DNA of 64,000 nt from Shewanella mesophila (GCF_019457515.1 NZ_CP080421.1:1426001-1490000), one strand, 5' to 3'; counted from the first letter of the stretch, positions 1 to 8,948 are shown. Notes: a model not told the origin generated them from the sequence alone. Translations and numbers: made by a program.

Positions 1-312
1 GGTACCGAACAGCGTCTGCATCACTATATTCGCGGTGTGTGCTCAACTTACTACATGAAAGAGTCTATGGAGTGGGCGAAAGACCACGGCGGCATTACTG
101 GTGAAAATGTCAAGAAAGGGATGTACGTCCATCAAAACTGGGTACCAAAAGGATTAGAAGGCGTCTGTCTACCTGCTACATGGACACCTGAAGATCATCG
201 CGGTATCAACCAAGTTAACATCTATCAAGGTAACTTCAATGGTGGTGACATTAAGGTAGAGAAAGTCAACCAAGTGACCTTAGAGCGTCGTGTGGACTGG
301 CTAGGTTATTAA
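1..312 (+). CDS. ABC transporter substrate-binding protein, branched-chain amino acid type (C-terminal part)
   Basis: The frame is open from base 1 to the stop at 310-312, so the gene begins before the window. About 103 C-terminal residues are visible. They resemble the end of LivK-like periplasmic binding proteins (Peripla_BP_6 class) found with fatty/aromatic-acid-type Liv transporters. The assignment leans on the LivF-type ATPase gene that follows in the same direction. The ligand cannot be read from this fragment. A 10-bp perfect inverted repeat follows the stop, which could let this highly needed subunit be made in excess over the ATPase. Confidence 0.7.
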   Translation, partial: GTEQRLHHYIRGVCSTYYMKESMEWAKDHGGITGENVKKGMYVHQNWVPKGLEGVCLPATWTPEDHRGINQVNIYQGNFNGGDIKVEKVNQVTLERRVDWLGY

Positions 313-327
313 GCCATATTGCCGTTC

Positions 328-357
328 GGCCTAGCGGTACGTTTTGCCCGCTAGGCC
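328..357 (+). terminator. Intercistronic hairpin after the substrate-binding gene
   Basis: GGCCTAGCGG (328-337) and CCGCTAGGCC (348-357) form a perfect 10-bp stem with a 10-nt loop, 15 bases after the stop. No T-run follows, so it is more likely an mRNA-stabilising or partially terminating element than a full terminator. The downstream ATPase ORF could formally start inside it at 344, but the start at 383 is better. Confidence 0.6.
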
Positions 358-382
358 ATCATCAATTGATCTTGGAGTAGTT

Positions 383-1201
383 ATGACACAAGCCGTGCAG
401 TTAAAACCAGAAACCCCACTTCTCGCGATTAATAACATCGAGGTAGTGTATGACGATGTGATCCAAGTGCTACGTGGCGTCAGCATTGAGGTGCCACAGG
501 GGGAAATTGTGACCTTACTTGGGCCAAATGGCGCGGGTAAATCGACCACCTTGAAGGCGATATCTGGGCTACTTAAGACAGAAAATGGCGAGGTTTCTAA
601 GGGGGATATCCATTTTATGGGAGAGCGGATCGATCAAAAAAATGCCGAGGATGTGGTGCGTTCTGGCCTATTTCAGGTAATGGAAGGTAGACGTATTATC
701 GAAGACATGAGTGTCATCGAAAATTTAAAGCTCGGTGCCTATACCCGCAAAGATCGTAAAGTAAATCAAGATATTGAAATGGTGTTTAACTATTTCCCTC
801 GCCTCAAAGAGCGTACTGGCTTAGCGGGTTATCTCTCGGGTGGTGAGCAGCAGATGCTGGCGATTGGCCGCGCGTTAATGGCGCGCCCTAAGATGATCTG
901 TCTCGATGAACCCTCGATGGGCCTATCGCCACTGCTGGTTAAAGAGGTGTTTGGCATTATTGAGAAGATCAATCGCGAGCAGGGGATCACTATGCTGCTG
1001 GTGGAACAAAACGCCAACTACGCCCTGAAAGCGGCAAACTACGGCTATATCATGGAGTCAGGCAAGATAGTGCTCGATGGCAGTAAGGCGCAGTTACTCA
1101 ACAATGAAGACGTTAAAGAGTTTTATCTCGGTGGTGGCAATGAAACCCGTAAGAGTTTTAAAAACTTAAAGTCTTATAAGCGTCGTAAACGTTGGTTGTA
1201 A
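383..1201 (+). CDS. livF: ABC transporter ATP-binding protein, LivF type
   Basis: 272-residue ATPase that would energise import through the Liv-type permease. Walker A GPNGAGKST is at about residues 47-55, the signature LSGGEQQML and Walker B MICLDEPSMGL follow, and the switch region reads LLVEQNA as in LivF. ATG 383 is preferred over the longer frame from 344 because GGAG lies at 374-377 and the earlier codon sits in a hairpin. The C-terminus is slightly extended and basic (KSYKRRKRWL). The stop is 11 bases before the CoA ligase, so the three genes look like one operon. Substrate is inferred only as a hydrophobic or aromatic acid, from the linked ligase. Confidence 0.85.
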   Translation: MTQAVQLKPETPLLAINNIEVVYDDVIQVLRGVSIEVPQGEIVTLLGPNGAGKSTTLKAISGLLKTENGEVSKGDIHFMGERIDQKNAEDVVRSGLFQVMEGRRIIEDMSVIENLKLGAYTRKDRKVNQDIEMVFNYFPRLKERTGLAGYLSGGEQQMLAIGRALMARPKMICLDEPSMGLSPLLVKEVFGIIEKINREQGITMLLVEQNANYALKAANYGYIMESGKIVLDGSKAQLLNNEDVKEFYLGGGNETRKSFKNLKSYKRRKRWL

Positions 1202-1212
1202 CAGGAGCATTT

Positions 1213-2442
1213 ATGAGACCTTTTTTTCATCCGTTAGAGGCGCAAAGCGCCGCAGCGCGTGAGCATAGCTTGATGTTGGCCCTCAGTGAACAGCTAACCT
1301 TTGCTAAGCTGCATTGTGACTATTACGCCAAGCTGCTGGCCGACATCGATCTGAGTCAAATTAATCACCTCGATGACTTAGCTAAATTGCCGATAACTCG
1401 CAAAGCCGATCTTATCGCGCTGCAAAGCGATGCGCCGCCTTTTGCTGGCATGACCCCAAAGCAGCATCGAGTGGGCCGCATCTTTAAATCTCCAGGGCCG
1501 ATTTACGAACCCGAATGTGACGGCTTTGATTGGTGGCGTATGGGGCAAGCGTTTTTTGCCGCGGGTTTTCGAGCGGGCGATCTGGTACAAAACTGCCTGT
1601 CATATCATCTAACGCCAGGCGGCTTCATTATGGATTCTGGTGCTAAGGCCTGTGGTTGCAGCGTGATCCCAGCTGGGCCCGGTCAGAGTGAGATGCAGCT
1701 GGATCTGATTGAATCGCTAAAACCCAATGGCTATTGCGGTACGCCATCATTTTTAAATATCTTGCTAGAAAAGGCCTATGAGCAAGATAAAGATATCTCA
1801 TCTATCACTAAGGCGCTGGTCTCTGGCGAGGCGCTAACTCAGCCGCTTAAAAGCCAATTTGCTAAAGCGGGTATCGAGGTTAAACAAGCCTATGCTACTG
1901 CCGATATCGGCCTTATCGCGTTTGAGAGTGTCAGCGATGCAGGCTTAGTTATCGCAGAAGATATCATTGTCGAGATAGTGCGTCCCGGCACCTTAATCCC
2001 CGTTGCCGATGGCGAAGTGGGCGAGGTGGTGGTAACTAGCTTTAATCGCGACTATCCGCTGATCCGTTTCGCGACTGGTGACTTGTCGGCTATCATGCCG
2101 GGAGCCAGCGATTGTGGCCGCACCAATAAGCGGATAAAAGGCTGGATGGGGCGAGCAGATCAAACCTGTAAAGTGAAAGGACTCTTTGTGCATCCAGAGC
2201 AGATTGAGCGGGTGCGTCGCCATCATGCTGGTATCGACAAGGTACGGCTGCTCGTTTCAAATGAGCAAAACAGGGATGTCATGCGTTTATTGTGCGAAGT
2301 GGATAGTTCTGTGCATCCTCAACTCGATATTGCTGCTATCGCCCAGACGCTTCGTGCCGAAACTCAGCTCAGTGGCGAGGTGGCGTTAGTGGCGCTAGCT
2401 GCCTTGGCCAACGATGGCGTGGTGATTGAGGATCAAAGGTAG
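1213..2442 (+). CDS. Phenylacetate-CoA ligase-like AMP-binding protein (PaaK family)
   Basis: 409-residue adenylate-forming enzyme expected to make an acyl-AMP and then an acyl-CoA from a carboxylic acid. Visible family features are ALVSGEAL, the YATADIGLIAFE stretch, RFATGDLSA around the hinge aspartate, and GRADQTCKVKG with the C-terminal small domain after it. Length fits PaaK (about 430). ATG 1213 is chosen because AGGAG lies at 1203-1207; the frame could extend to 1192. It is the last gene of the importer operon, so the pair probably imports and activates the same acid. The true substrate is unknown. Confidence 0.8.
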   Translation: MRPFFHPLEAQSAAAREHSLMLALSEQLTFAKLHCDYYAKLLADIDLSQINHLDDLAKLPITRKADLIALQSDAPPFAGMTPKQHRVGRIFKSPGPIYEPECDGFDWWRMGQAFFAAGFRAGDLVQNCLSYHLTPGGFIMDSGAKACGCSVIPAGPGQSEMQLDLIESLKPNGYCGTPSFLNILLEKAYEQDKDISSITKALVSGEALTQPLKSQFAKAGIEVKQAYATADIGLIAFESVSDAGLVIAEDIIVEIVRPGTLIPVADGEVGEVVVTSFNRDYPLIRFATGDLSAIMPGASDCGRTNKRIKGWMGRADQTCKVKGLFVHPEQIERVRRHHAGIDKVRLLVSNEQNRDVMRLLCEVDSSVHPQLDIAAIAQTLRAETQLSGEVALVALAALANDGVVIEDQR

Positions 2443-2487
2443 CGCTCTAGTGTAGCTTTTAGAGTAAGCTCTAATTCTGAATATTGT

Positions 2488-2524
2488 AAATGCCTAGCTT
2501 TGGATGAGGTTGGGCATTTTTGTT
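2488..2524 (+). terminator. Terminator of the importer/ligase operon
   Basis: AAATGCC (2488-2494) pairs with GGCATTT (2513-2519), followed by a T-rich tail, 45 bases after the ligase stop. Confidence 0.7.
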
Positions 2525-3187
2525 ATTGGGAATTGTTGAATTTGGCAGAGTTGCTGTTTGATGATGTTTTGAAGGTTATACCTTCATGGCAACCTAACGC
2601 CTGCTCGGCGAGGGATGTGCATGGAAGCACCAATGTCGTGATCACATGGTCAGTGATGTTCCCTACATCACAGTGACATTTCCCATGTCCCTATGGGTCA
2701 GATGTGAAAGAACAACCTAATGTGCAGATACTGCTTCGGGACGCTTTGCGCCATCCTTGGCCGCTTAACGAAAACATCCATGTTTTCGATACCCTCAGCT
2801 GTATCTACACTAGGTTATTTTCTCTCTTCGATTTAGCTTCATTTGGTGTGAGTCGCTAGTTCAAAAGCTAACAAGCTTTTGCGACCAGTGATGTTCGTAA
2901 GAGAATAGAGCGAAAAACTTGGCTTTTCATGCTCTATAAACTGCTAGGTTTTTTGTAATTGTTTGAATTATATTGATTTAATTTTTTGTTGTAGAGACCG
3001 CTACATCAACTTGTTCAGTTTTGCGGGCGACTTATACAGTTTTTCTGAAAGTGATGTTAACTTTGTCACTGTATTTCAATGCATTAGCATGGCATAGTTG
3101 CTGTAAGTTAAATTTTAAGCAGCAGTTTATTGAGCAGCTAGTTAATAAGCTGTTAGATTTTGAATTTAGTTCGGTGGTTAAAAAATA
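2525..3187. other. Structured non-coding stretch before the HEPN gene
   Basis: No convincing gene was found. The stretch has several inverted repeats: TGAAGG/CCTTCA (2570-2586), a long imperfect pair (2714-2730 with 2802-2816), CGAAAACAT/ATGTTTTCG (2769-2788, 9 bp perfect) and CAAAAGCT/AGCTTTTG (2862-2881) flanked by GTCGC/GCGAC. The second half (from about 2940) is clearly AT-richer. It may be a small non-autonomous repeat or the edge of an acquired segment. Confidence 0.5.
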
Positions 3188-4951
3188 ATGAAGTACAGAA
3201 AAACCGAAAAATGGGATGACTTAGAAAACAGCAGAAACCTACTTTTTTTCGCTCAACTATTTAATGAGCTGTTTTTTGATTTCTCTCTGGATACTTATAA
3301 ACCCTCGTCGATGAACACGAGTTTGTTGTGTGAGGAGGCATTAGAAGTTATCGAAGAGGTCCGGAAAGGAAATATAAAAGCACCTAACCTACAGCACGTT
3401 ATTGATGAACTATGTGAAAACTTGTCTAAAGACAAGGTTGCACAAGCTTTGTTGTCTATTAAATTAAAGCAGATTAATACAACTCTTCGTGACCCTAAGA
3501 AGACGACAGAAGACAAGAAAATTGTAGTTGAATTGATTCTCCGTCAAATTAATTTGAAGCAGTATAAAAAGAAAAATGAAGAGCTACTAACTCAAGTAAT
3601 TAATGGTGAGGTTGACTTTGCCTCGATTCGAACATTGGCTAGAAGTTATGCGACAACATTATTAAATTTGGGTTTTAGTTCAGAATACATTGCAGAAATT
3701 ACACAACAGTTTTTCCATTACGATAAAAACAGGATTCACGGCAATAGTGCTATTGAGGACTTTATAAAAATATTCTGCGATAAACCAAAACAATATCAAA
3801 TAGTCTTCCGTTCAGCAAAAGATGTTGAGTTCTACAAAGACTCTCTAAAAACTTTTGATATCAATATAGTAAATGACTTGCATGACCTAGATATTGACCA
3901 TAGTAAACACAAGTTCCCAAAGAGCGAAAATGAAGTATACATTTGTGTTTCAGAGATTAAGGCTCGTGATAATTTTTCTGCGAAGAATAATGCTGAAGAC
4001 ACACTGGAAATGCTTAGCACAATATTTGGTTTATTCCATCACAAGCAACAGCTCAGCTGGGCGACAGATTGTTTGATTTTGAACAAGACGGATAATGAAG
4101 TGAATAGGTCTCGGTTTCGAACAAACGCTATGCATAAATGTAGCGATCAAAAGCCATCTCGAGCAGCAATACAAGCTAATAGATTTTTGTCGGAGTTTGG
4201 TTTAGAAAAAAACTCTTTTAGAATATTTACAAGAGCAGCTGAGCTTCACTCTTTAGCATTAAAAAGTGATTCTAATGAAAATCAGATGCTAAACCTTTGG
4301 ATAGCACTAGAGTCAATTATTCCTGCTTCTCATGACTCAGGTTTATCTAATATTGAGCATATTGTTCAAAGCACTATGCCATTTTTGAACTTAGGTTATT
4401 ATCAAAGGTTAGTTGCTCGTTTAGCAAGTGATCTTTTTAATTGGAATCGCCACCAGACAAAGAAAGTTTTAAAGGATATAGAGGGTGATAATCAGGTAGT
4501 AAAATTAGCTAAATTGATATCGCTAGAAGAGTTTTCAGATAAGCGACAAGAACTCAAAGATTCTTTTAAAGACTTTCACCTACTCTTCGATCGTTTTGAG
4601 TATTTAGAGTATATCTATGCTGACCCCCAAAATATGGTCAAAGGTTTGAAAAATCACACCGTAAGAGTTGGTTGGCAAATTCGACGGATCTATCGCGCTC
4701 GTAACATGATAGTTCATAGTGGTATGACACCGAGTTACATCGAGCTTCTTATTGAAAATGTGCATGATTATTTAGATCACATAATAAATAAAATAATAAT
4801 GTTAGTGAATGACTCGCAAAAGGTCCTGAGTGTCGAACAAGCATTTAAATTAACTGATATGGCATATAAATCTTTAGAAGACACGCTGTCAGACAAAAAA
4901 CTAAAGCTTGATGCTGAACTAATTGAACAGATGTATGCTTATAAAATCTAA
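3188..4951 (+). CDS. Large protein with a C-terminal Apea-like HEPN domain
   Basis: 587-residue soluble protein with no signal peptide or membrane segment. The C-terminal third carries LNLWIALESIIP and then RARNMIVH, where R505 and H510 form the R-x4-H motif of HEPN proteins; the layout matches Apea-like HEPN domains. The N-terminal 350 residues are charged, helical-looking and not recognised. HEPN proteins are often metal-independent RNases in abortive infection or toxin systems, but no partner antitoxin or other defence gene is next to it. Base composition is AT-richer than neighbouring core genes, and a decayed transposase follows, which suggests horizontal gain. RNase or defence function is an inference. 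Confidence 0.6.
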   Translation: MKYRKTEKWDDLENSRNLLFFAQLFNELFFDFSLDTYKPSSMNTSLLCEEALEVIEEVRKGNIKAPNLQHVIDELCENLSKDKVAQALLSIKLKQINTTLRDPKKTTEDKKIVVELILRQINLKQYKKKNEELLTQVINGEVDFASIRTLARSYATTLLNLGFSSEYIAEITQQFFHYDKNRIHGNSAIEDFIKIFCDKPKQYQIVFRSAKDVEFYKDSLKTFDINIVNDLHDLDIDHSKHKFPKSENEVYICVSEIKARDNFSAKNNAEDTLEMLSTIFGLFHHKQQLSWATDCLILNKTDNEVNRSRFRTNAMHKCSDQKPSRAAIQANRFLSEFGLEKNSFRIFTRAAELHSLALKSDSNENQMLNLWIALESIIPASHDSGLSNIEHIVQSTMPFLNLGYYQRLVARLASDLFNWNRHQTKKVLKDIEGDNQVVKLAKLISLEEFSDKRQELKDSFKDFHLLFDRFEYLEYIYADPQNMVKGLKNHTVRVGWQIRRIYRARNMIVHSGMTPSYIELLIENVHDYLDHIINKIIMLVNDSQKVLSVEQAFKLTDMAYKSLEDTLSDKKLKLDAELIEQMYAYKI

Positions 4952-5025
4952 CAAACCAAGCTAGGCGGACGGGAATACAAAGAGAAAAAGAAAACAAAGA
5001 CACCCAATGTTAATGGCGTAGAAGT

Positions 5026-5069
5026 AAACCTCCTACTAAGCTTTGACTGAGCATCGAACAAGGAGGTTT
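5026..5069 (+). promoter_or_regulatory. Hairpin that can hide the transposase ribosome-binding site
   Basis: AAACCTCCT (5026-5034) is the exact complement of AGGAGGTTT (5061-5069), which contains the perfect Shine-Dalgarno of the gene starting at 5072. Pairing would block translation, a known way of limiting transposase synthesis. Confidence 0.65.
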
Positions 5070-5071
5070 TT

Positions 5072-5295
5072 ATGCCACGCCCTCGCAGAACTCAAATAAG
5101 TATCGAAGACACAGCCTATTATCATTGTTGTAGCCGCGTCGTTCGCCGAGCCTATTTATGTGGCGATGATGCTTATTCGGGTAAGAATTATGACCATCGT
5201 CGTGGCTGGGTTGAAGCACAAATACTTAAGCTATCAAAATGTTTGCCATTGATGTTGCAGTCTATTGTGTAATGAGCAACCTGCTCAATCCTTAA
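5072..5295 (+). pseudogene. Remnant of an IS200/REP-type (Y1, HUH) transposase
   Basis: The N-terminus (MPRPRRTQISIEDTAYYHCC, then a VVRRAYLCGDDAYSGKNYDHRRGWVE stretch at residues 23-48) is typical of REP-associated tyrosine transposases. One base appears lost after 5239: the frame changes from LSK to a shifted frame reading FAIDVAVYCVMSN, which is the expected family continuation. The protein then stops at 5295, just before the HUH metal-binding motif should come. All catalytic residues are missing, so it is dead. Its family usually has about 200-330 residues. No transposon ends were identified. Confidence 0.8.
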
Positions 5296-5349
5296 TGTAA
5301 ACCCTTAACGTAAATAACAAATTTAATAAATTAATTGCTCGTTATAGCA

Positions 5350-5961
5350 TTATGATGCTTCAAGTTTTTCTAGTATTTTTATGCAGTTCGCTGTCACTTC
5401 TGTGCCGTTGCCAGATAAATGAGCGGTCACAATTGCTCCCTCCTTCATGATGCAGATAGCATCAATGAGTTCGCTGTTTTTGTTGGTAAGATGGTTGGCT
5501 ATCACTTGCTTAACTTGTTGCTTGTGATGGTGGCAGAAGGTGAAAATATCACTGTTGATGTCGCTAAATTCGGCAGAGGTATTAATAAAAAAACAGCCTC
5601 TAAAATCGCCTAGTTCAGGTTCCTTGTTACAAAACCAACTTTCTAATGCTGAGAACAAGGTTTGAATGACCTGCTTGTCAGCTGTTGTCTTGGCGAGTTT
5701 TTGCTCTAGCCAGGTGACAAAAACCTCGTGCCTTTGCTGCAGCGCAGCGAAGATTAAGGCTTCTTTACTTTCAAAATGAATATACAGGGTTCGCTTGGCG
5801 ATACCTGAAACCGCGAGTATTTCGTTTATGCCGACAGAATGAATACCGCTTTGATAAAAAAGTGTTAGTGCTGTGTCTATGAGTTGCTGACGTTTTTTGC
5901 TCACGCTCTGCTCTTTCAAAAAGTGACCCTCTTTCAATAACCCTTGTTGTTTAAAAAGCAT
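5350..5961 (-). CDS. TetR family transcriptional regulator
   Basis: 203 residues. The N-terminal HTH lies at about residues 22-68 (RQQLIDTALTLFYQSGIHSV, then GIAKRTLYIHFESKEALI), followed by a variable ligand-binding domain. It is divergent from the HPP membrane-protein gene, with only 68 bases between them holding a nested palindrome, so it probably represses that gene and itself. The ATG at 5961 is used, but a start further in (around the VSKKRQQ segment) cannot be excluded. The inducer is unknown. Confidence 0.85.
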   Translation of the reverse strand: MLFKQQGLLKEGHFLKEQSVSKKRQQLIDTALTLFYQSGIHSVGINEILAVSGIAKRTLYIHFESKEALIFAALQQRHEVFVTWLEQKLAKTTADKQVIQTLFSALESWFCNKEPELGDFRGCFFINTSAEFSDINSDIFTFCHHHKQQVKQVIANHLTNKNSELIDAICIMKEGAIVTAHLSGNGTEVTANCIKILEKLEAS

Positions 5962-5966
5962 GTTGA

Positions 5967-6021
5967 CAAAAGTATACCGAGTTGTCTACTCTATTTTGGT
6001 AGACAGACTGGTATACTTTTG
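5967..6021. promoter_or_regulatory. Nested TetR-type operator between divergent genes
   Basis: Outer arms CAAAAGTATACC (5967-5978) and GGTATACTTTTG (6010-6021) are a perfect 12-bp inverted repeat. Inner arms TGTCTAC (5983-5989) and GTAGACA (5999-6005) are a perfect 7-bp repeat. The two halves therefore look like two similar 18-20-bp sites in opposite orientation, each able to bind one TetR-family dimer. Confidence 0.75.
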
Positions 6022-6029
6022 AGGTTAAT

Positions 6030-6491
6030 ATGAATAATGTTGTTTTATCGATAGTGGCAGGTGTGGGTGCCTTCTTGGCGATCGGCTTGCTTTCTTTCTT
6101 TGACTCGAACTTGAGTGACGTTGCTTTGTTGATGGCGCCCTTCGGTGCCACGGCTGTATTGGTTTTTGGTGTTCCAGAGAGTCCATTGGCACAGCCAAAA
6201 AATGTGATATTGGGTCATCTGATCACTGCTCTTATTGGGGTGTTTTTTACCCAGTACATAGGCGTTTCACCACTGACATTAGCGTTGGCGACAGGGATAG
6301 GTGTTAGCGCTATGCTGCTTACAAAAACCACTCATCCGCCTGCGGGGGCAAATCCGCTGCTTATAATGTTGGCCGGGCAGGGGTGGGCTTTTCTTATCAC
6401 GCCAGTGTTACTCGGGGCAATCGTGATCGTTTTAGTGGGTAAAGGGATGCAATTTTTCAGCAAAACAATGGCTAAGCAGTTACATAGTTAA
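6030..6491 (+). CDS. HPP family integral membrane protein
   Basis: 153 residues with about four hydrophobic segments and the family motif THPPAGANP at residues 101-109. HPP proteins are small inner-membrane proteins; plant and cyanobacterial members have been linked to nitrite transport, but bacterial roles are largely unknown. It is divergent from and probably controlled by the TetR regulator at 5350. An 8-bp inverted repeat begins at its stop codon (TAACCGTT 6489-6496 with AACGGTTA 6520-6527) and may end the transcript, although no T-run follows. Confidence 0.8.
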   Translation: MNNVVLSIVAGVGAFLAIGLLSFFDSNLSDVALLMAPFGATAVLVFGVPESPLAQPKNVILGHLITALIGVFFTQYIGVSPLTLALATGIGVSAMLLTKTTHPPAGANPLLIMLAGQGWAFLITPVLLGAIVIVLVGKGMQFFSKTMAKQLHS

Positions 6492-6612
6492 CCGTTCACC
6501 TGCTAACGGCCAGAGCGCTAACGGTTAGGATAGTTTACGGTGAGCAGTCGAAGCGCTGAATAAAGGAGAGAACAGTCGCAACAGTTTGCGTTGTCTGCGG
6601 CATGCTCCATAA

Positions 6613-6642
6613 AAAGACGCCCAGCATGAGCTGGGCGTCTTT
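6613..6642 (-). terminator. Terminator of proS (probably bidirectional)
   Basis: AAAGACGCCCAGC / GCTGGGCGTCTTT is a perfect 13-bp stem with a 4-base loop. On the minus strand it is followed by a T-run, ending proS. Confidence 0.9.
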
Positions 6643-6657
6643 AGTCTCGATTAAGTC

Positions 6658-8367
6658 TTATTTGGCTGACTTGATAAAGTCGATGATCTGATCGAATGGA
6701 ATATCTTGTTTCTCACCCGTGCGACGATTCTTATATTCGAATACGCCGCCGTCGATGTTACGATCGCCAATCACGATAACGTGTGGCAGACCTATAAGCT
6801 CCATATCGGCAAACATCACGCCTGGACGCTCTTTACGGTCGTCAAATAGCACTTCGATACCCGCATCGTTAAGGTCTTTATATAGCTGCTCAGCCATATC
6901 CTTAACGCGATGAGATTTGTGCATGTTCATCGGCAAGATACCGACCTTGAACGGTGCAATAGCATCTGGCCAGATGATACCGCGATCATCGTTATTTTGC
7001 TCAATAGCCGCTGCCACGATACGGCTCACGCCCACACCGTAACAACCCATTAGTAGGGTTTTTGACTTGCCGTTTTCGTCGAGTACGTTAGCGCCCATCG
7101 ATTCTGAGTAGTTAGTCCCTAACTGGAAGATATGACCCACTTCGATGCCGCGCAGCAGTCCAATAGTCCCCTTGCCACATGGGCTTGCCTCACCTTCGAT
7201 GACATTACGTAGGTCGGCAACAGCTACTTCTGCTAGGTCGCGCTCCCAGTTGATACCCACATAGTGTTTACCCTCTTGGTTAGCGCCAGCGGCAAAATCA
7301 CTCATGATATTAACGCTGTGGTCAACATAGACAGGAATGGTTAAACCGACTGGGCCTAATGATCCAGGGCCTGCGCCTAGTGCTTTGCGGATATCGGCTT
7401 CATCGGCCATTTCAAATGGGGCTAATACGGCGTCAAGCTTTTCAACTTTAACTTCGTTCAGCTCATGGTCGCCACGAATGATCACGGCAACTAATGGCGC
7501 TTCTTCGGTTGCACCCTTAACGATAATGGTCTTAACGGTTTTTTCGATAGCGATGCCGTGCTGTGAGACGAGTTCTTCAATGGTCTTGGCATTTGGCGTA
7601 TCGATAATGCTCATTTCCATTGTTGCAGCGCCGCGAGGTTCGGTTGGGATTGGCGCTTCTGCTTTTTCGATGTTAGCCGCGTAATCACTCTCAGTTGAGT
7701 AGGCAATTAAGTCTTCACCACTGTTGGCTAATACGTGGAACTCGTGTGACATGCTGCCACCGATAGAACCTGTATCTGCAAGCACTGGGCGGAAAGCCAG
7801 ACCCATACGGCCTAGGATGTTGCTATAGGCTTGGTACATCGCCTCGTAGGTTTCATCCATGGTCTCTTGATCTAAATGGAAAGAGTAAGCATCTTTCATC
7901 AAAAACTCACGTGAGCGCATCACGCCGAAACGTGGGCGAACTTCATCACGGAACTTAGTTTGGATCTGGTAAAGATTAAGTGGTAACTGCTTGTATGAGT
8001 TAACTTCTTTACGGATAATATCGGTGATCACTTCTTCATGGGTTGGGCCTAAGACGAAGTCACGGTTGTGACGGTCTTGAAAGCGCAGTAGCTCAGGACC
8101 AAACTTTTCCCAACGGCCAGTTTCAACCCACAAATCTGCTGGTTGCACCATGGGCATTAAGATCTCAACAGCACCTGCATTGTTCATCTCTTCACGAACG
8201 ATGGCTTCAACCTTACGTAAAACACGTAAGCCTGTCGGCAACCAGCTGTAAAGACCTGATGCGTTACGACGGATCATACCCGCACGCAGCATTAATTGAT
8301 GACTAACCACCTCAGCGTTTGCTGGGGTCTCTTTTTGTGTTGACAGCAGGTACTTGCTAACTCGCAT
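6658..8367 (-). CDS. proS: Prolyl-tRNA synthetase
   Basis: 569-residue class II aminoacyl-tRNA synthetase that charges tRNA-Pro, close in length to the E. coli enzyme (572). Motif 2 [21 protein letters not shown] is seen, as are the bacterial editing (INS) domain in the middle (about residues 230-400) and motif 3 [10 protein letters not shown]. The frame is open to 8430, but the canonical [13 protein letters not shown] start at 8367 is used. In E. coli proS lies directly beside trmO and rcsF; here these are on the same strand but about 5 kb away, with other genes between. Confidence 0.98.
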   Translation of the reverse strand: MRVSKYLLSTQKETPANAEVVSHQLMLRAGMIRRNASGLYSWLPTGLRVLRKVEAIVREEMNNAGAVEILMPMVQPADLWVETGRWEKFGPELLRFQDRHNRDFVLGPTHEEVITDIIRKEVNSYKQLPLNLYQIQTKFRDEVRPRFGVMRSREFLMKDAYSFHLDQETMDETYEAMYQAYSNILGRMGLAFRPVLADTGSIGGSMSHEFHVLANSGEDLIAYSTESDYAANIEKAEAPIPTEPRGAATMEMSIIDTPNAKTIEELVSQHGIAIEKTVKTIIVKGATEEAPLVAVIIRGDHELNEVKVEKLDAVLAPFEMADEADIRKALGAGPGSLGPVGLTIPVYVDHSVNIMSDFAAGANQEGKHYVGINWERDLAEVAVADLRNVIEGEASPCGKGTIGLLRGIEVGHIFQLGTNYSESMGANVLDENGKSKTLLMGCYGVGVSRIVAAAIEQNNDDRGIIWPDAIAPFKVGILPMNMHKSHRVKDMAEQLYKDLNDAGIEVLFDDRKERPGVMFADMELIGLPHVIVIGDRNIDGGVFEYKNRRTGEKQDIPFDQIIDFIKSAK

Positions 8368-8597
8368 TCCCAATATCCAGTTATGTAATGAAATAGGCCG
8401 ACATTTTAGCACCCTGTGTGTTGATGTCACCTAGTTTGTTGACACGGCGATTACTCGGTCAATCTATGTCGTTAGCTTCGCGAGCAGAGAGTCTGATGAA
8501 CATCAATACTGACAGGTATCATGAAGCTGTTCGAGAGGGAGCTATTACTGTTATCCTCCTATCAAAAATACAGTTTCAAGTATAAAAAAGGAGAGAA

Positions 8598-8867
8598 ATG
8601 AAAGCTAAAGTCTTAGTCGTGTTAGCGATTACTATTGCCCTGTTGGTGCTGCTTCCTCGATATCAGTCGACGCATGTTAAAACCACCTTGACCAATGCTC
8701 AGGATGATATCGTATTTTGTGAGGCCCATTGGAGCGACTTAGGGTTTGGCAATAAGATGTCAAATGCCGAGTATGATGACTGTGTCGATGCTTACCTTGC
8801 CGCGGGGTATTCTATAAGCCGTAATGAGAAGCGCGTCGAAAAAGTGGGTGAGCGGTGGTTGCGGTGA
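8598..8867 (+). CDS. Small membrane-anchored or secreted hypothetical protein
   Basis: 89 residues, preceded by a good ribosome-binding site (AAGGAGAG). The first 20 residues form a hydrophobic signal or anchor (KVLVVLAITIALLVLLP). The rest is probably periplasmic and has two cysteines, in FCEAHW and DDCVDAY, which could form a disulphide. It is not recognised. It stands alone on the plus strand between two minus-strand genes and ends at a clear terminator, so it is probably a real monocistronic gene. Confidence 0.7.
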   Translation: MKAKVLVVLAITIALLVLLPRYQSTHVKTTLTNAQDDIVFCEAHWSDLGFGNKMSNAEYDDCVDAYLAAGYSISRNEKRVEKVGERWLR

Positions 8868-8899
8868 GTCAAGGGTGAGTACCCCGTCACAGGGGAAAG

Positions 8900-8937
8900 C
8901 TAGCCAATACATTGCGTACTGGCTAGTTTATTATTTT
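8900..8937. terminator. Terminator between convergent genes
   Basis: CTAGCCAATAC (8900-8910) pairs with GTACTGGCTAG (8916-8926) with one mismatch; a T-rich tail follows on the plus strand. Confidence 0.8.
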
Positions 8938-8948
8938 AGATAAGTAGT

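Noticed and set aside
2186..2389. Open frame on the plus strand inside the PaaK-like ligase gene
   Set aside because: Overlaps a well-supported gene in another frame and has no family features.
2573..2885. Integron attC-like site
   Set aside because: Inverted repeats are present but the required core sites with the right spacing were not found, and no integrase or cassette array is seen.
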